Notes: generated from the sequence alone by a model not told the origin. 64,000 nucleotides of DNA from Amyelois transitella (GCF_032362555.1 NC_083536.1:8060001-8124000); one strand, 5' to 3'. Shown: positions 11,901 through 23,240, numbered from the stretch's first letter. Program-made: numbers and translations.

Positions 11901-12533
11901 TATCGTATAATAATATATTATCACTATATTGTGCATATTGTTTGCATTAAAAACACACAAATCATAAAGAAATATTATTTTACTTTATCAAGATAATTAA
12001 TTTTAGTTGTTATTTTTTTAATTCTGGAGAAAATGTTTATTTTATGTGCAATTATTATGTTCTAAAAGTATGAAAATAAAATAATCTCTGATTCTTTGAT
12101 TATGATGAAAAAGTCCAAAAATATTAATTGGTGTAATAATTTATTATGCACAAAATTAAAACCTTACACTCAACTGCCTATTATTATAATGAAATTTATG
12201 TTTTAAATAAGTTTTAAATATAATATCCCAATATACGTGCATAAACAAAAATCTTATATTCCCGTAAAAAGCAGTAAGTAACTCATACCACATTTTTTGT
12301 TGACAAATATACAAAGTAAATACTCGTAAAGGAAAGATACGATTTTTTGATCGACAAATTATACGAAGTAAATAATTGTATAGATAAGTTACGATTTTTA
12401 AAAAAAAATCGTTTCAACGTAAAGTATCCTAACAACAATATCTCAGAAACTATAACATATTTATAAATGAATGTTATTATATTCATATACACTATACTTC
12501 AAGTAATTGTAGAAAAAAAATCATGTGTCTAGC
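11901..12533. other. AT-rich intergenic stretch, no gene seen
   Basis: Highly AT-rich DNA with poly(A)/poly(T) runs and no frame carrying a recognisable motif. Confidence 0.6.
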
Positions 12534-12772
12534 TTAAAATTTACAGGAACTACACACTCTAACACGTTCAATCGCTTCTCCTGTAAAGTTACATTTTAAG
12601 ACATACGATAGTATACTTGGGAGCCATCGATATGTATGTTTGTTTCCGCGAAAACTCAGTTTGGCCCCACGTACATGCCGCGGCTTGCCTAATATTATTG
12701 CTCTACTTGATAGATCATCAATATTACAATTTCGGATGCCGCGACATGCCGAGAGAATCAAACAATAAGTGC

Positions 12773-14191
12773 TTACGCGTATGCAATTCTGGATCTGGCG
12801 AGAGCCTCCCACCTTTGCCTGACCTGACACGCGGAGCTAAAAGCGTTGTGATTACTCACCGCGTTTCCGTCCGCGCGGCAGTTCAGGCACGATGGGACGG
12901 CTCCCGCCATCCAGGCCTGGCACACCGCCCTTTGGTGCTCACCACCACAGTGGCAGCACCGCTCCACCTTCTCCCTGCAGTGGCGCCTGCCGTGGCCGTA
13001 GCCCAGGCACACCGAGCATTGGACCAGGGGAGAATAATCCTCCACCTGGATCCGCTGCATATCGATGCGCACTGAGCCGGCCTCGGCCACTGCTCGCCAC
13101 ATCCTGGGGGGGACACTTGCCACTACATGTTCCAGTAGCGGGTTACGCGACTTTTTTCTGAATTTTACTTCAATCATTTTCTCGTCCTCCTTTAAATCTT
13201 GTAAAATTTTTCGATTTTGTTTAGTTAATTTACTCACTATTTGTTGATTTGTGTTGTTTTTTAGAATATTTTTGAAAATGAGGAGTGGATTTTTGTTGAC
13301 TACCTCCTTTACCTGCAAATTTTTTATTGTGCTAATTTTATTTTTTAATCTCTCCCTACCCTCTTTGGTTTTACAACTGATGATTACTTTTCGATCTTTT
13401 GTCTTCCTCACTTTTTCTATCTTTATCCACTCTCCTCCCTCTTCTGCTACTTCCCTGATCCTCTGCATGACCTCCTCACCAGTTTCCATTCCCTTCTTGT
13501 CCTCGACAATGACGGAATGTAACGTCAGGGGCTTTCCTTGAGAAGCAGCCACGGCCTGTGTGTCTGTCGGAGGGTGTGAGGCTTTTGTTGATGTTCCTAC
13601 GCTGACTTCGTGCTGGCGGTTCATTGATTCCTTTATTTCCCGTATGCTTTGGGTGTTTTCTTCTAATTTGTCCATCAGCGGTTTAAGAAAGTTTTTCAGG
13701 TCTCCGAGTTGTGTCTCCTGCTGAAGAATGGGAATAGGGGATGTCTGCGTTCGGACGCTGGGATGCTGCCCTGGCGTGAAGTTCTTCAACTCCTGGTATA
13801 TTGCCAGGTCGCATGCCAGATCATCCACCTGTCTTATCTTGTCTTTGATAGAGTCCTTGGCGGTCCTCTTCAGTCTTTGTGCGTTTTCGACCTCTTCGCT
13901 CATCTCGTTCAGGAGGTGTCGGATGCGACCGCAGAGCTCGTCCCTGTCATCATCCGTGAGGATCTTTCTACGGTCGCATTCCTTCAGGAGAGGCGTTTTT
14001 GGGTAGTACTGGAGGTATTTGTTACTTTTGTATATGTTGGGGGTTTCCCATTCTTTCGCTGAGGGTAGTTTGGTGGGGGAGCCCTGAGAGGACGAATCGC
14101 TCTGCAGTTGAGTGGGCGAAGGAGTTTTATCTTCGAGGTAGGTAAGAGTCCTTTTGAATGATACGGACTTGGGTGTCGGGTTAAGTGTCAT
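12773..14191 (-). CDS. R1-clade gag protein (ORF1), intact frame
   Basis: A 472-residue nucleic-acid-binding ORF1 protein of an R1-clade LINE, which would coat the element's RNA and target it to telomeric chromatin. The N-terminal third is charged and low-complexity, with a predicted coiled-coil stretch (about residues 85-130) and a second helical segment near 165-200. The C-terminus has three zinc knuckles: CSVCLGYGHGRRHC (CX2CX4HX4C), CCHCGGEHQRAVC, and CLNCRADG...H..C. The start is the first ATG after the 5' UTR. The frame is unbroken although ORF2 is deleted just downstream, so the loss of ORF2 may be fairly recent. Confidence 0.8.
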   Translation of the reverse strand: MTLNPTPKSVSFKRTLTYLEDKTPSPTQLQSDSSSQGSPTKLPSAKEWETPNIYKSNKYLQYYPKTPLLKECDRRKILTDDDRDELCGRIRHLLNEMSEEVENAQRLKRTAKDSIKDKIRQVDDLACDLAIYQELKNFTPGQHPSVRTQTSPIPILQQETQLGDLKNFLKPLMDKLEENTQSIREIKESMNRQHEVSVGTSTKASHPPTDTQAVAASQGKPLTLHSVIVEDKKGMETGEEVMQRIREVAEEGGEWIKIEKVRKTKDRKVIISCKTKEGRERLKNKISTIKNLQVKEVVNKNPLLIFKNILKNNTNQQIVSKLTKQNRKILQDLKEDEKMIEVKFRKKSRNPLLEHVVASVPPRMWRAVAEAGSVRIDMQRIQVEDYSPLVQCSVCLGYGHGRRHCREKVERCCHCGGEHQRAVCQAWMAGAVPSCLNCRADGNAVSNHNAFSSACQVRQRWEALARSRIAYA

Positions 14192-14568
14192 TGTTTAAAA
14201 TTAAATTTGTATAAGTTGTAAAGGAAAAATGTAAAAAAAAAAAAAAAAAAAAGATAAACTAAGTAAAATATAAAATGTCAAAGGATAAAATGGATAAAAA
14301 CGAGGGGGTCAATAATTTAAAACTGTTCTAAAATCTTAAAATTTGTGGCATGTGCGTTGCACAGAAATCCAGGAATATCCCCTCGATCTTGGTCAGGACA
14401 CTGAGGAGTGATGCAGTCCAGGTATTGTCACACTGTCACTGACACTTAGAAACCTTTATTTTTAATTTTTAATATATTTTTTTTACTATTTACACAATTT
14501 TTCACAATATTTATTCGCGGAGCGCGTCGGAGCACGTCTGCACTCCACGACGGCTCGAAGCAGACTTG
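14192..14568 (-). other. 5' UTR of the TRAS-like element
   Basis: Noncoding leader between the gag start and the telomeric repeats. It holds an A20 run on the plus strand (about 14234-14253) and a GC-rich element start (about 14515-14568). R1-clade LINEs carry an internal promoter in this region, but I cannot pinpoint one. Confidence 0.5.
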
Positions 14569-14592
14569 GGTTAGGTTAGGTTAGGTTAGGTT
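14569..14592 (+). repeat. interstitial telomeric repeat (TTAGG)4
   Basis: GG followed by four TTAGG units and TT. TTAGG is the telomeric repeat of Lepidoptera and most insects. The block is the shared 5' boundary of a minus-strand TRAS-like element on its left and a plus-strand SART-like element on its right, so it is probably the remnant of a longer array that both elements targeted. Confidence 0.9.
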
Positions 14593-16886
14593 CCTCTGTG
14601 AGGTGGTGGCCGCTCTGTTCCCGCAGGGAGCGGCCTTTCAGCCCCCCAGTATGGCACCGCCACTGGCGGAAAGAAGCGAGGGCGTGGAGGCGATCCCGGA
14701 GGTGACCCGGAATGAGTTTGCTGCAGCCGTTACACGGCTGCGTGCGAAGAACGTCGCCCCGGTCCCTGATGGAGTTCCGGGTCGTGCCCTCGTCCTCGCT
14801 CTGGACGTTCTGGGGGAACGGCTGAGGGGGCTGTTCACAGCCTGTTTCGAGCAGGGAAGGTTTCCCGCGGCGTGGAAAGTGGGCCGACTAGTCCTACTGC
14901 AGAAGGAGGGACGTCCGGCGGATTCTCCGACCGGGTTCCGTCCCCTCGTCGTGCTCGATGAGGCCGGCAAATTGCTGGAAAGGGTCATTGCTGACCGCCT
15001 CGTCGAGCACCTGGAGAGAGTCGGGCCGGACCTGGCGGATCGCCAATACGGGTTCCGCCGGAGGCGGTCGACGATTCACGCCGTGCTGAGGGTGAAGTCC
15101 TTGGCGCAGGATGCGGTTGCCCAGGGTGAGGTGGTCGTGGCGGTGTCTTTGGACATCGCCAACGCCTTTAACTCCCTCCCCTGGTCTTGCATTGTGGAGG
15201 CACTCCGATACCATGGGGTGCCGACCTACCTGCGTCGGGTCATCCAGGACTACATCTCAGAGAGATGGATAATCTTCCCTGACCGAAACGGTTGGACGAA
15301 GAGTTCAATGACGCGCGGTGTTCCACAGGGTTCTGTCTTAGGACCGCTCCTGTGGAACATCGGTTACGATTGGGTGCTGCGGACGGTCACTCTGCCCTGG
15401 GTGGAGGTCGTCTGCTACGCGGACGACACACTCGTGACCGCCCGCGGCGCCACATATAGGGAGGCGTCATTGCTCGCCACTGCGGGAGTCGCTGAAGTGG
15501 TGCGCCGGATCCGTTGACTGGGTCTGGAGGTGGCTCTCCACAAATCCGAGGCGCTGTGCTTCCATGGCCCTCGGAGGAAGCCGCCTGCAGACGCCAGTCT
15601 GACGGTTGGAGGTGTTTCAATTGCCATCAAGCAATCGATGCGCTACCTGGGCATCGTTCTTGATGGCAGATGGAACTTCGGCGCCCACTTCGCGGAATTA
15701 GCGCCGCGCGTGACGACGGCGGCCGGAGCGCTGACTCGGCTCATGCCGAATCTGGGAGGTCCAGAAGCGTCCTGCAGGCGCTTGTACATGGGGGTCGTGC
15801 GATCTCGCCAAAACCTCGCTTCCCTGCGGAGGCCACAGAGGCTGATGGCGACGAGAGCCGCAAGGGGATATCGCACGATCTCCTTTGAGGCAGCGTCTGT
15901 GCTGGCCGGTTCCATTCCCTGGGACCTAGAGGCGAAAACCCTCGCGTCGCTGTTCTTCTGGCGCGAGGAGGCCGTGGCCCAGGGTCACCGGTTGGCACCG
16001 AGGGAGATCGCAGGACGCCGCAATGAGCTGTGTCAGCGCTCCATTGAAGAGTGGTCCCAAAGGCTGGAGCAGCCGACTGCTGGGCGTAGAACCGTCGAGG
16101 CGGTCCGTCCGGTGTTGGGACAGTGGTTGGCGAGGCAGCACGGTAGCCTGACTTACCGTCTGACCCAGATGCTCTCCGGACATGGTTGTTTCGGAGGGTA
16201 TCTGTGTCTGATCGGTCGGGAGCCGTCTGCTATCTGCCACCACTGTGACGGATGTGCTGACGAGGACGCCCAGCACACCTTGGAGGTTTGCCCAGCCTGG
16301 GACCAAGACCGCGCGGAGCTTCGCGCGGTCGTGGGGGACGACCTTTCCCTGCCGGCTGTCGTGAGACAGATGGTCGACAGCGAGAGGTCGTGGACAGCAG
16401 TGCAGACCTTTGCGGAGAGCGTCATGCTCCGCAAAGAGGCGGCGGAAAGGGTGAGAGAGGACACGTCCGACCTCCCCATACGCCGCCGGCGCACTGGGCG
16501 CAGGAGGCGGGCATACGCCCTGCACCTGCTGCCCCCACAATAAGGGCCGGTCGGGCGGCGGAAACGGGATTCCGCTGCCTGGCGAAACGGCCCTGGGTCG
16601 AAGGCGCGCTTGTGCCAGGCGCGCCCTCCCCTAGCGGGTAGAATTGAAGGCCGACGGGTCACCCCGCTGGCCGCTCCGTGGAGAGCGGCCGAGCCGAGGC
16701 CGCCGTGGAAGCGGCCGCCGCGTCAGGAGTATGAGCGAGGGCAGCTCACACTCCTGGCAACGAAGCGGTAGGCGATGGCACCGTGTGGTTTTAGTGGGTT
16801 CAAGCCCCACATAACCCGTCCGACTTCCCGTAGCCGGCCGGGTAGACGAAGATCTTTCCACACGTTAAAAAAAAAAAAAAAAAAAA
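14593..16886 (+). mobile_element. SART-like telomere-targeting LINE, 5'-truncated
   Basis: Starts directly after (TTAGG)4, contains the RT and C-terminal part of ORF2, a GC-rich 3' UTR (16544-16866) and a poly(A) tail of 20 A (16867-16886), and is followed by GGTTAGGTTAGGTT. Sense-strand TTAGG on both sides is the SART orientation, opposite to TRAS. Gag, endonuclease and the N-terminal RT fingers are absent, so it is a 5'-truncated copy. Its GC content is far above that of the flanking DNA. Confidence 0.8.
14603..16543 (+). pseudogene. R1-clade reverse transcriptase (ORF2 C-terminal part), one stop
   Basis: One long frame of about 646 codons broken by a single in-frame TGA at 15515-15517. 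RT motifs in order: FRPLVVLDEAGKLLE, QYGFRRRRST, VSLDIANAFNSLPW, RGVPQGSVLGPLLWN and CYADD (YADD at 15416-15427). After the thumb comes a CX2C..H..C cluster (CHHCDGCADEDAQHTLEVC) typical of R1/TRAS/SART C-termini, and there is no RNase H. The spacing near 15790-15830 looks shortened relative to related elements, suggesting a small in-frame deletion. It lacks the N-terminal endonuclease because of 5' truncation. Confidence 0.85.
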
Positions 16887-16993
16887 GGTTAGGTTAGGTT
16901 GGTGTAAACCACTAAAGCGGAGCGAGCGGAGCGAGCGGAGCGAGCGGAGCGTTCAAACTGAGTAAAATAGTCTAGTATAGGTTAGGTTAGGTT
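16887..16993 (+). repeat. telomeric repeats flanking a 9-bp minisatellite
   Basis: GGTTAGGTTAGGTT occurs at 16887-16900 and again at 16980-16993. Between them lie about four copies of GCGGAGCGA (about 16917-16950). The first telomeric piece is the 3' target flank of the SART-like element. The minisatellite has no obvious role. Confidence 0.8.
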
Positions 16994-17237
16994 TTACTCA
17001 CCTTCACCCCTTTCATCCCTTCTTACTTCCCCCCCCTTGCCCATCTGGCGGTTAATGACCTTTACCACACTTTTTATATGAAAACTTTAAAAATTGGTAA
17101 AAAAAATAACTATAGGCTTCCGGTAAGGGGGGGTCACGGGAGGGGTGGTGTCTTTCACCATTATAGCTCTCCAGCGACCTCTGTCGGTACACAATGTTAA
17201 TCTATGCAGAGCGGCAAAATTTAGAAGAACATTACAA

Positions 17238-18943
17238 TCTATCTATATATATATATAAAACTCTTCCGTTACTGAGTGACTGACTGACAGACAACGCACA
17301 GTCGAAACTACTGGTCGTAGACAGCTGAAATTTGGAATGTAGGTTCCTTGGGATATGTAGGGGAGCACTAAGAAAGGATTTTTGGAAATTCAACCCCCAA
17401 GGGGGGGAAAAGGGGTAAAAACGTTTCTATGAAAAATCTTATTCCTTGGGTTTATAAACTTGAAACTTGGCATGAACACTTACATAGGCAAGTAAATATG
17501 TTTGACATTATAAGTTTTTTCAAACTACCCTCCAATCGTGATTTAGGGGGTGCGATTGGGTGACTGATTTATTAACGCACAGCCGAAACCGCTCGGTATA
17601 GGAGTCTGAGATTTTGAACAGAGGTTCCTTTAGTAACATAAGTGAGCACTAAGAAGGGATTTTTGAAATGTCAACCCCCAAGAGGGGGAAACGGGATAAA
17701 CTGAGCCGAGGCTGCGGGAAAGTTCTAACGAGATGCCGTGGCCCCGGAACGCAAAGGGCAACTGAAGGAACGAGGTGGGTTTTAGTCAGTAAAAGTCTGA
17801 CACTCCCTTCTGTTCCACCCAGAGCGGGAGAGGTCATTTGATGATTTCCCATCCTTAAAAAAAAAAGACTTTGTATGACAACTTTCAGTCGTCTCTTTAA
17901 CATACATAATAACATACATAATTATGTACATACATGCATAACATTACTTAATAACATCACGCCTTTAAATCCCTATTTTGTGTTAACACTACCCATACAA
18001 ACAGCTACGAAATTTGTCCGCATTCATTTTCACCTAAATTCTTAACGTTAATGAGATTTACTTTTTATTATCAGGTCAACCTAATAGCCTCACATGTACG
18101 TATAACTTCGTAAGAATTTTCTTTCAACTCCTAACCGTTGAGGAGTTGTACCTTCCATCATCAGCTCATTCACATGGGATGATGACTATCAGACGCAAAT
18201 ACTTAAACAGATCTATGAAATTGTCAAAAACGTAATTGCCTGTAAATTTGAGGTTTGCCCTTGATTTCCCTGGAATACCATCATCAGATCCTGACTAGGT
18301 AACAACGGGACCAACTTGAAAGTATACGCTACCGAACAAAAAAAGAATCACGTAAATCGGTCCATAAATCTCGGCGTAATCGGTATGCATAAATAAAACA
18401 CCCGAATTTTATTTTCTATTAACTATCACGAGTTGTCTCGATGCTCGATAGATGGCGTTGGCATCGAGATAGATCGCGCTATGGTTTCGTTACCGTCATT
18501 TAGCTAGGTAGCGTAAAATATTTTAATTTATCGTGTAATTTTAGCAGCGCCCCTAGCCCCTAGCGGACATACGCGAAACTACATATTACACACTACAAAT
18601 ATTTTGATTTGAAATTATTATTCGTTTGATTCATTAACTTTTAACTTGACTTATTTAACTTATTTTACTCTCTATTTCAGTTAATTTTTGATTTGTTGAT
18701 TAGATTTGATATTTTTGATAGTATATTTAGTTAGTATTTTTTATTCATTTCTTTGTTACTTTATTAGTCTTAGTTAATTTCCATAGATATAGTTTTAGTT
18801 AAAAAAATTCTAATTAAAATGGTTCAAGAAATTTTGTTTGTTAATGGGAATTATATTCCTCATGCTGTGGTAGATATAGAAAAAGATGGAGCCTGTTTAT
18901 ATAACCGAATTACACGTGGGCGAAGCCGCGGGCGGAAAGCTAG
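17238..18943 (+). mobile_element. non-autonomous Helitron
   Basis: Starts with TC in TCTATCTATATATATATATA after a host A (17237), and ends with CTAG (18940-18943) before a host T, as Helitrons do. Just before the end is the GC-rich terminal signal GGGCGAAGCCGCGGGCG, the same motif seen in reverse at 42060 and 43038. There is no Rep/helicase gene, so it would need a helper. The 5' part is CCCCCAAG/GGGGGAAA-rich and repeated at about 17390-17410 and 17676-17692. A captured coding fragment lies next to the 3' end. Confidence 0.75.
18819..18902 (+). pseudogene. N-terminal fragment resembling an OTU-type cysteine protease start
   Basis: An ATG-initiated frame (MVQEILFVNGNYIPHAVV) reaches EKDGACLY, which resembles the catalytic DG.CL(F/Y) motif of OTU-domain proteases, and is then cut by the Helitron 3' end. 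OTU domains are known in proteins encoded by some large Helitrons. Only about 28 codons remain, so this is probably the 5' remnant of the parent element's gene. The call is tentative because only one motif is visible. Confidence 0.4.
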
Positions 18944-19063
18944 TTACAATATAATTCTACATAACTAAAACAATGTCATCTAAATGACAAAACATGACTT
19001 CAACTAACACTTAATACTACTTACATACTATTTTTTATTTAAACAGTTTCCACTTTTCAACTT

Positions 19064-20860
19064 TCAAGAAAAAGGAATGAGTTTCGTTATATGAAAGAGG
19101 TTCGACTCTGCCTTTTTATGACCAGTATTAATTCTATAAATAGAATTTGAAATCTTTTCAACAATTTTAAATGGACCTATTCTTAATTCATCTAATTTAT
19201 TTCTGTTTAATTTACTACTATTCTCCACATATACCATATCTTCTACTTGGAAATCAAATTTAGCTCTATGTTTATCAAATATTTTTTTGTTGTAATTATG
19301 AGACTTGATACTATTTGTTAATGCTATTTTCCTATCTTTGAGCAAATCTACTTCTGATATTCTTTGTTTTAATTCATTTGGCAAACAGGATATATTTGTG
19401 CCTTCTAATAGGTATTTTTTTGCAAACTCAGTAACTGAATGTTTTGTTTTATTATATTTATCGACACAGTTATGAGCAATTGTTGTCCATGCCTTTTTAT
19501 AATTATTTTCATTAACTTTACATCTAATTTTATTTACTAAAGTTTGATTCAGTCTTTCATTCAAACCATTAGAAAAGGGAGCATTTACAGCAGTAAAGAT
19601 TATTGGTATTGATTTTTCATTTAAATATTTCTTGAATTCTTTTGAGTTGATTCCTTGTGTTGGTACTGATCAGAGAGGAGCATACCAATTGTGTTTGAGT
19701 CTGTTATTTTATTTATTAGTTTTATAAAATCATTAGCATTTTGTGTTTTTGACGTAATAATAAAAGCATATCTTGTGAAGTGATCCACAAGAAGATGTAA
19801 GTATTTTTTTGTGGATCGTGAGCCTTCAAAACCTCCAATTGAATCAATTGAGACTATCTAAAATGGTCTGGTAGCAGGACCTAATTGAGACATTAAACCA
19901 TATTTTCCTTGGCCTCTTGTTTTATTCTTAATACAAGTCTCACAACTTTTACAATATGTTGAATATTTGTTGTGAAATTTTTTGCTGAATATAATGGGCT
20001 TATTGTGTTGAGCATTTGTCTTACACCAATATGACACATGTTTTCATGGATATTTTGAATCAATTGTTTACTGAACTCCTCAGATAAAATTATTTTTTCA
20101 CAATTTTTATATTTTTTGTAATAAACATTGTTTTTGAATATTAAACTGTTTTTTTTATTTTGTAACTCTGTATAAAATTTACTATTTTTAATGTATCATC
20201 TGAGTTTTCATTTGCATCTAATACAGGATTCCTACTTAAACAATCTGCTTCAATATTTTCTTTGCCTGGAGTGTATTTGATTTGAAAATCATATTAAGAT
20301 AAATAATAAGTCAGATCTCCCAACTCATCATCTGTCCTAGATCTAATATTTAAATTTTCCAAAGGTTTATGATCAGAATACACTGTAAACGTTTTACCAA
20401 TTAACCAGAACTGCCAATATCTTATAGCTTCTTTGATAGCTAAACATTCTAAGTATATTGCTTTTTTTTCTTTTGGACTTGGTTTAATTTTGTGGAAAAG
20501 TATGCAACTGGTTTTTTAAATTCCATTTGGCTGTATTTGTTTTAATACAGCTCCAATACCTTCCAAGGACGCGTCTGTATAAATATTAATTGGTAGGTTT
20601 TTATCAAATATTTCTAAAATTGGTTTTGAGCATAATAATTGTTTTATAGTCTCAAAAGATTTTTGGCAATCTGGAGACCAAATAAAAGTTTAATTTTTAT
20701 GAAGCAAATTGTGAAGAGGGTCCAAAATAATTGATCTGTTTGGTATATAATCATGATATAAAGTAATATTCCCCAAGAACTGTCTAATATTTTTTTGACA
20801 TTTTGGTATAGGAAAATCTTTTATGGAAACTAAATTATCCCGTATTGGGCTAATAGTATT
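19064..20860 (-). pseudogene. Ty3/gypsy Pol fragment (RT end, RNase H, integrase)
   Basis: Decayed minus-strand retroelement. The right part (about 20640-20860) reads as the RT-to-RNase H connection (FLGNITLYH, WSPDCQKSFE, YTDASLEGIGAVL). About 20240-20500 gives the RNase H core (YSDHKPLENLN, a DCLSRNP-type end), and 19064-19564 is the integrase C-terminus (LRIGPFKIVEKISNSIYRI). Stops and frameshifts interrupt most of it, and LTRs, gag and protease are not seen. The order confirms the Ty3/gypsy type. It is an old fragment. Confidence 0.7.
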
Positions 20861-20863
20861 TTT

Positions 20864-21130
20864 TTGTATAATATGACCTTTGCTTGTCCTGTCGATACTC
20901 CATGCAGGTCACATCGTAGGACCATGCTGAAATTCCCTACGCATCGTACGGCCACTTTCTCCAACTCCTTCTCTGTCCATGCTGTTAGATTGTGGAACTC
21001 ATTGCCTCCCGAGATACGTGACTCTAAATCTCTGTCCCAATTTTAAAAAATAATAAAAAATTATTACCTTTCCAAGCCTTGCTAATTTACTTACAGTTTA
21101 TTATTTTGTATTTATATATGTATTTTATTA
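20864..21130 (+). pseudogene. 3' end of a CR1/L2-type LINE RT
   Basis: A short frame ends with SFSVHAVRLWNSLPPEIRDS, the characteristic tail of CR1/L2/Jockey-type LINE ORF2 proteins (compare SVRSAQLWNDLP in the LINE at 25.8 kb), then an AT-rich 3' UTR. Everything upstream has been lost against the gypsy fragment. Confidence 0.65.
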
Positions 21131-21199
21131 TATTTTATATATGTACGGTCGCGTTCATAATTGCAGTCATACTTCGCAAAACTTTATAGCTTGCACCGC

Positions 21200-21909
21200 T
21201 GCTATCACTCACACATTCACACAAATAACACAATAAACAACAAGTGGTGAAGTGTTGGGTAACGCGCCATCAAGAAGAGGGTAGTGTAAAAAGTCAACCG
21301 CGCAGCGGCCGTCGTCCGCTAATCAACACAGCGACACGCCACACAGCGGAGATCCATGGTAGAACAGTACGAAAATAATGGCTTCATACCGACCAGAATA
21401 TTTGCGGAACAGTTCGACACATCAGTGGTTACTGTTCGTGGAGTTTGCACCGTGAGGGGACTACACCACAGACAGCCAGCAAGAAAGCCGTATTTATCCG
21501 AAATAAAAAAGCATAAACGTTTAGAATTTGCTCGGCAGTATTTGGATTTTGATTGGAGAAAAGCGATATTTACGGACGAAACGTTCGTTTATGTCATCGC
21601 AACACGGTAGGCTTCATTTATGGCGAAGAAATGCAACACGGTATGAAGAAAAAAAAAATTGTGCCAAATATGGAGTCTGGACGCCTATCTGTAAATATGT
21701 GGGGCTGGATGAGTGCTGCTGGACCTGGGGAACAGGTGTGGATAGCAGGACGCGCTACAGCTGCTCATTATGTGCAAGTGCTGGAAGAAACCATGTTACC
21801 AACTGTGCGTTTCGGTGTATTTCTCCGATTGATAATATGCCAACAATTATCATTTGTGCAAGACAACTGCCCTGTGCATCGAGTCCATATAGTGCGTGAA
21901 ATGTTCTGC
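21200..21909 (+). pseudogene. Tc1-like transposase, truncated and frameshifted
   Basis: DDE/D transposase remnant of the IS630-Tc1-mariner superfamily. The first catalytic Asp is in FTDETF (about 21565-21585), the second in VQDNCPVHR (about 21859-21885). Between them is a well-kept block, SGRLSVNMWGWMS and GRATAAHYVQVLEE, in a shifted frame. The sequence stops at HIVREMF, before the third acidic residue, so it is inactive. The N-terminal HTH region is partly recognisable upstream at 21245-21480. Confidence 0.75.
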
Positions 21910-22208
21910 TAGTTTATATTTAAACTACTAATTACTTAGATAGTATTTTAAGGACAGCGTCAATATCTTTTCTTTATGAAAACGAATAATTAAGCTGTTA
22001 CCTTAATAAAAGGAGATAAGTAGATGGTGCAATTAGTGTAATATGCTGTTTGTATAGCTTTATTAATCATCAATATGTAAACAAAACTATAGGTAAACTG
22101 TATCAATAAAATTTACTAATTTTAATTATTGAATGTTTTATTTTGCTCCCTCTTGTTTAATATTTCTTGCTGATTTCCGTGTTTGAAGACACGGGTATTG
22201 TAATTCTT
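21910..22208. other. AT-rich spacer, no gene seen
   Basis: Noncoding DNA between the Tc1-like relic and the RTE 3' end, ending in an ACAT-type microsatellite (about 22203-22228) that overlaps the RTE tail. Nothing else is visible. Confidence 0.5.
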
Positions 22209-22985
22209 AGATACATACATACATACATAAGATCACGCCTCTTTCCCGGAGGGGTAGGCAGAGACTACCTCTTTCCACTTGCCACGATCCCTGCATACTT
22301 TCTTTGCTTCATCTACATTCATAACTCTCTTCATGCAAGCTCGCGTCGGCATAGAGCAGACATTTGACGAGTAACTCATTCATCCTTAATCCACTTTCAG
22401 ACTCTTTCAAATCTATCAAACAACTATCCATAAAAAGGTTGAACAGCCACGGTGATGTAACACATCCTTGCCTAACGCCTTTCTCAATCTTAAACCACTC
22501 AGTGTGCGCTCCGTTTATCCTGACACAAGCACTCGAATCCTCATATAAGGATTTCAGTGCTCGTATTAAGAGACTGCTCACCCCATGTATAGAAATTGCT
22601 GACCACAATTCATTCCTCTCAACGCTGTCATAGGCCTTTTCTAAATCCACGAATGTGCAATAGACTTTTTGACTCTTGGCCAAAAACTTTTCGGCTATGC
22701 CCCGTAAAGAAAAGACCTGATCAGTACATCCCATTCCCTTTCGAAATACCGCTTGAGCATCCCATATTTTGTCATCAGTTTCATTCCTGACTCTATTAAT
22801 CAATACCTTAGCATACAATTTGCCGACGACGCTAAGCAGGCTTATACCACGATAATTTTTGCAGTCCAGTTGTGACCCTTTTCCTTTGTAAAGTGGCACG
22901 ATAACAGCCTTACACCAATCTTTTGGTACTCGGCCGCTTCTCCAACACAAATTGAAAAGGCAGTACAACTGTCTAACTACGACGA
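22209..22985 (-). pseudogene. RTE-type LINE, 3' piece with internal deletion
   Basis: Minus-strand RT segment with NYRGISLLSVVGKLYAKV, VDLEKAYDSVER and KGVRQGCVTSPWLFNLFMD, then LLYAD, where the frame jumps directly to the C-terminal end of the family (a motif near VCRDRGKW.EV followed by the ATGTATGT tail at 22209). The thumb and most of the C-terminal domain are thus deleted. It begins at 22985, where it would overlap the next RTE piece by about 108 bp (22878-22985 versus 23241-23348, about two differences). Confidence 0.8.
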
Positions 22986-23240
22986 ATTCTTACATATCAG
23001 TTAGTTAGTTAGTCAGTCAGTTACTTAGTTCAAATGGCACCTTGAAACATTAAAAATTGTCAGTATCACTAAATTTTTAACAAAAAAAAATCCTTGAATA
23101 ACTTCGGAAGCTCCCAGGCATCCCAACTCATGCAAAGTATTTGTTGAAATCATTGACCACTGCATTTAGATCCGACGTCAGATTGTTATGGATGTTCAAT
23201 TCTATGTATTGATGAAGGTTTCGTGTGTTTTTATTTGTTC
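22986..23240. other. filler between two RTE pieces, including a 132-bp LINE fragment
   Basis: A 255-bp insert between duplicated RTE ends. Its left half is AT-rich with a TTAGT/CAGT microsatellite. The right half (23109-23240) is identical over 132 bases to 31923-32054, part of a CR1-like LINE linker (residues resembling AVVNDFNKYFA on the minus strand). Confidence 0.75.

Larger units (their letters stand above)
12760..14568 (-). mobile_element. TRAS-like LINE, 5' half, next to telomeric repeats
   Basis: The element reads leftwards: its 5' end abuts the telomeric block at 14569-14592, followed by about 375 bp of 5' UTR and an intact gag ORF. The first codons of an overlapping ORF2 in another frame (from about 12830) are then cut off near 12760, so endonuclease and RT are missing. 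Seen from the element, its 5' flank is (CCTAA)n, the TRAS orientation. Assignment to TRAS rather than another R1-clade lineage is inference from orientation and gag type. Confidence 0.6.

Noticed and set aside
12534..12830. 98-codon minus frame as an independent gene
   Set aside because: Its first codons overlap the end of gag as an ORF2 start would, and the remainder runs into unrelated AT-rich DNA past the truncation point.
15387..16662. Long minus-strand frames opposite the SART-like RT
   Set aside because: GC-rich coding DNA gives antisense open frames. None shows motifs, while the plus strand has ordered RT motifs.
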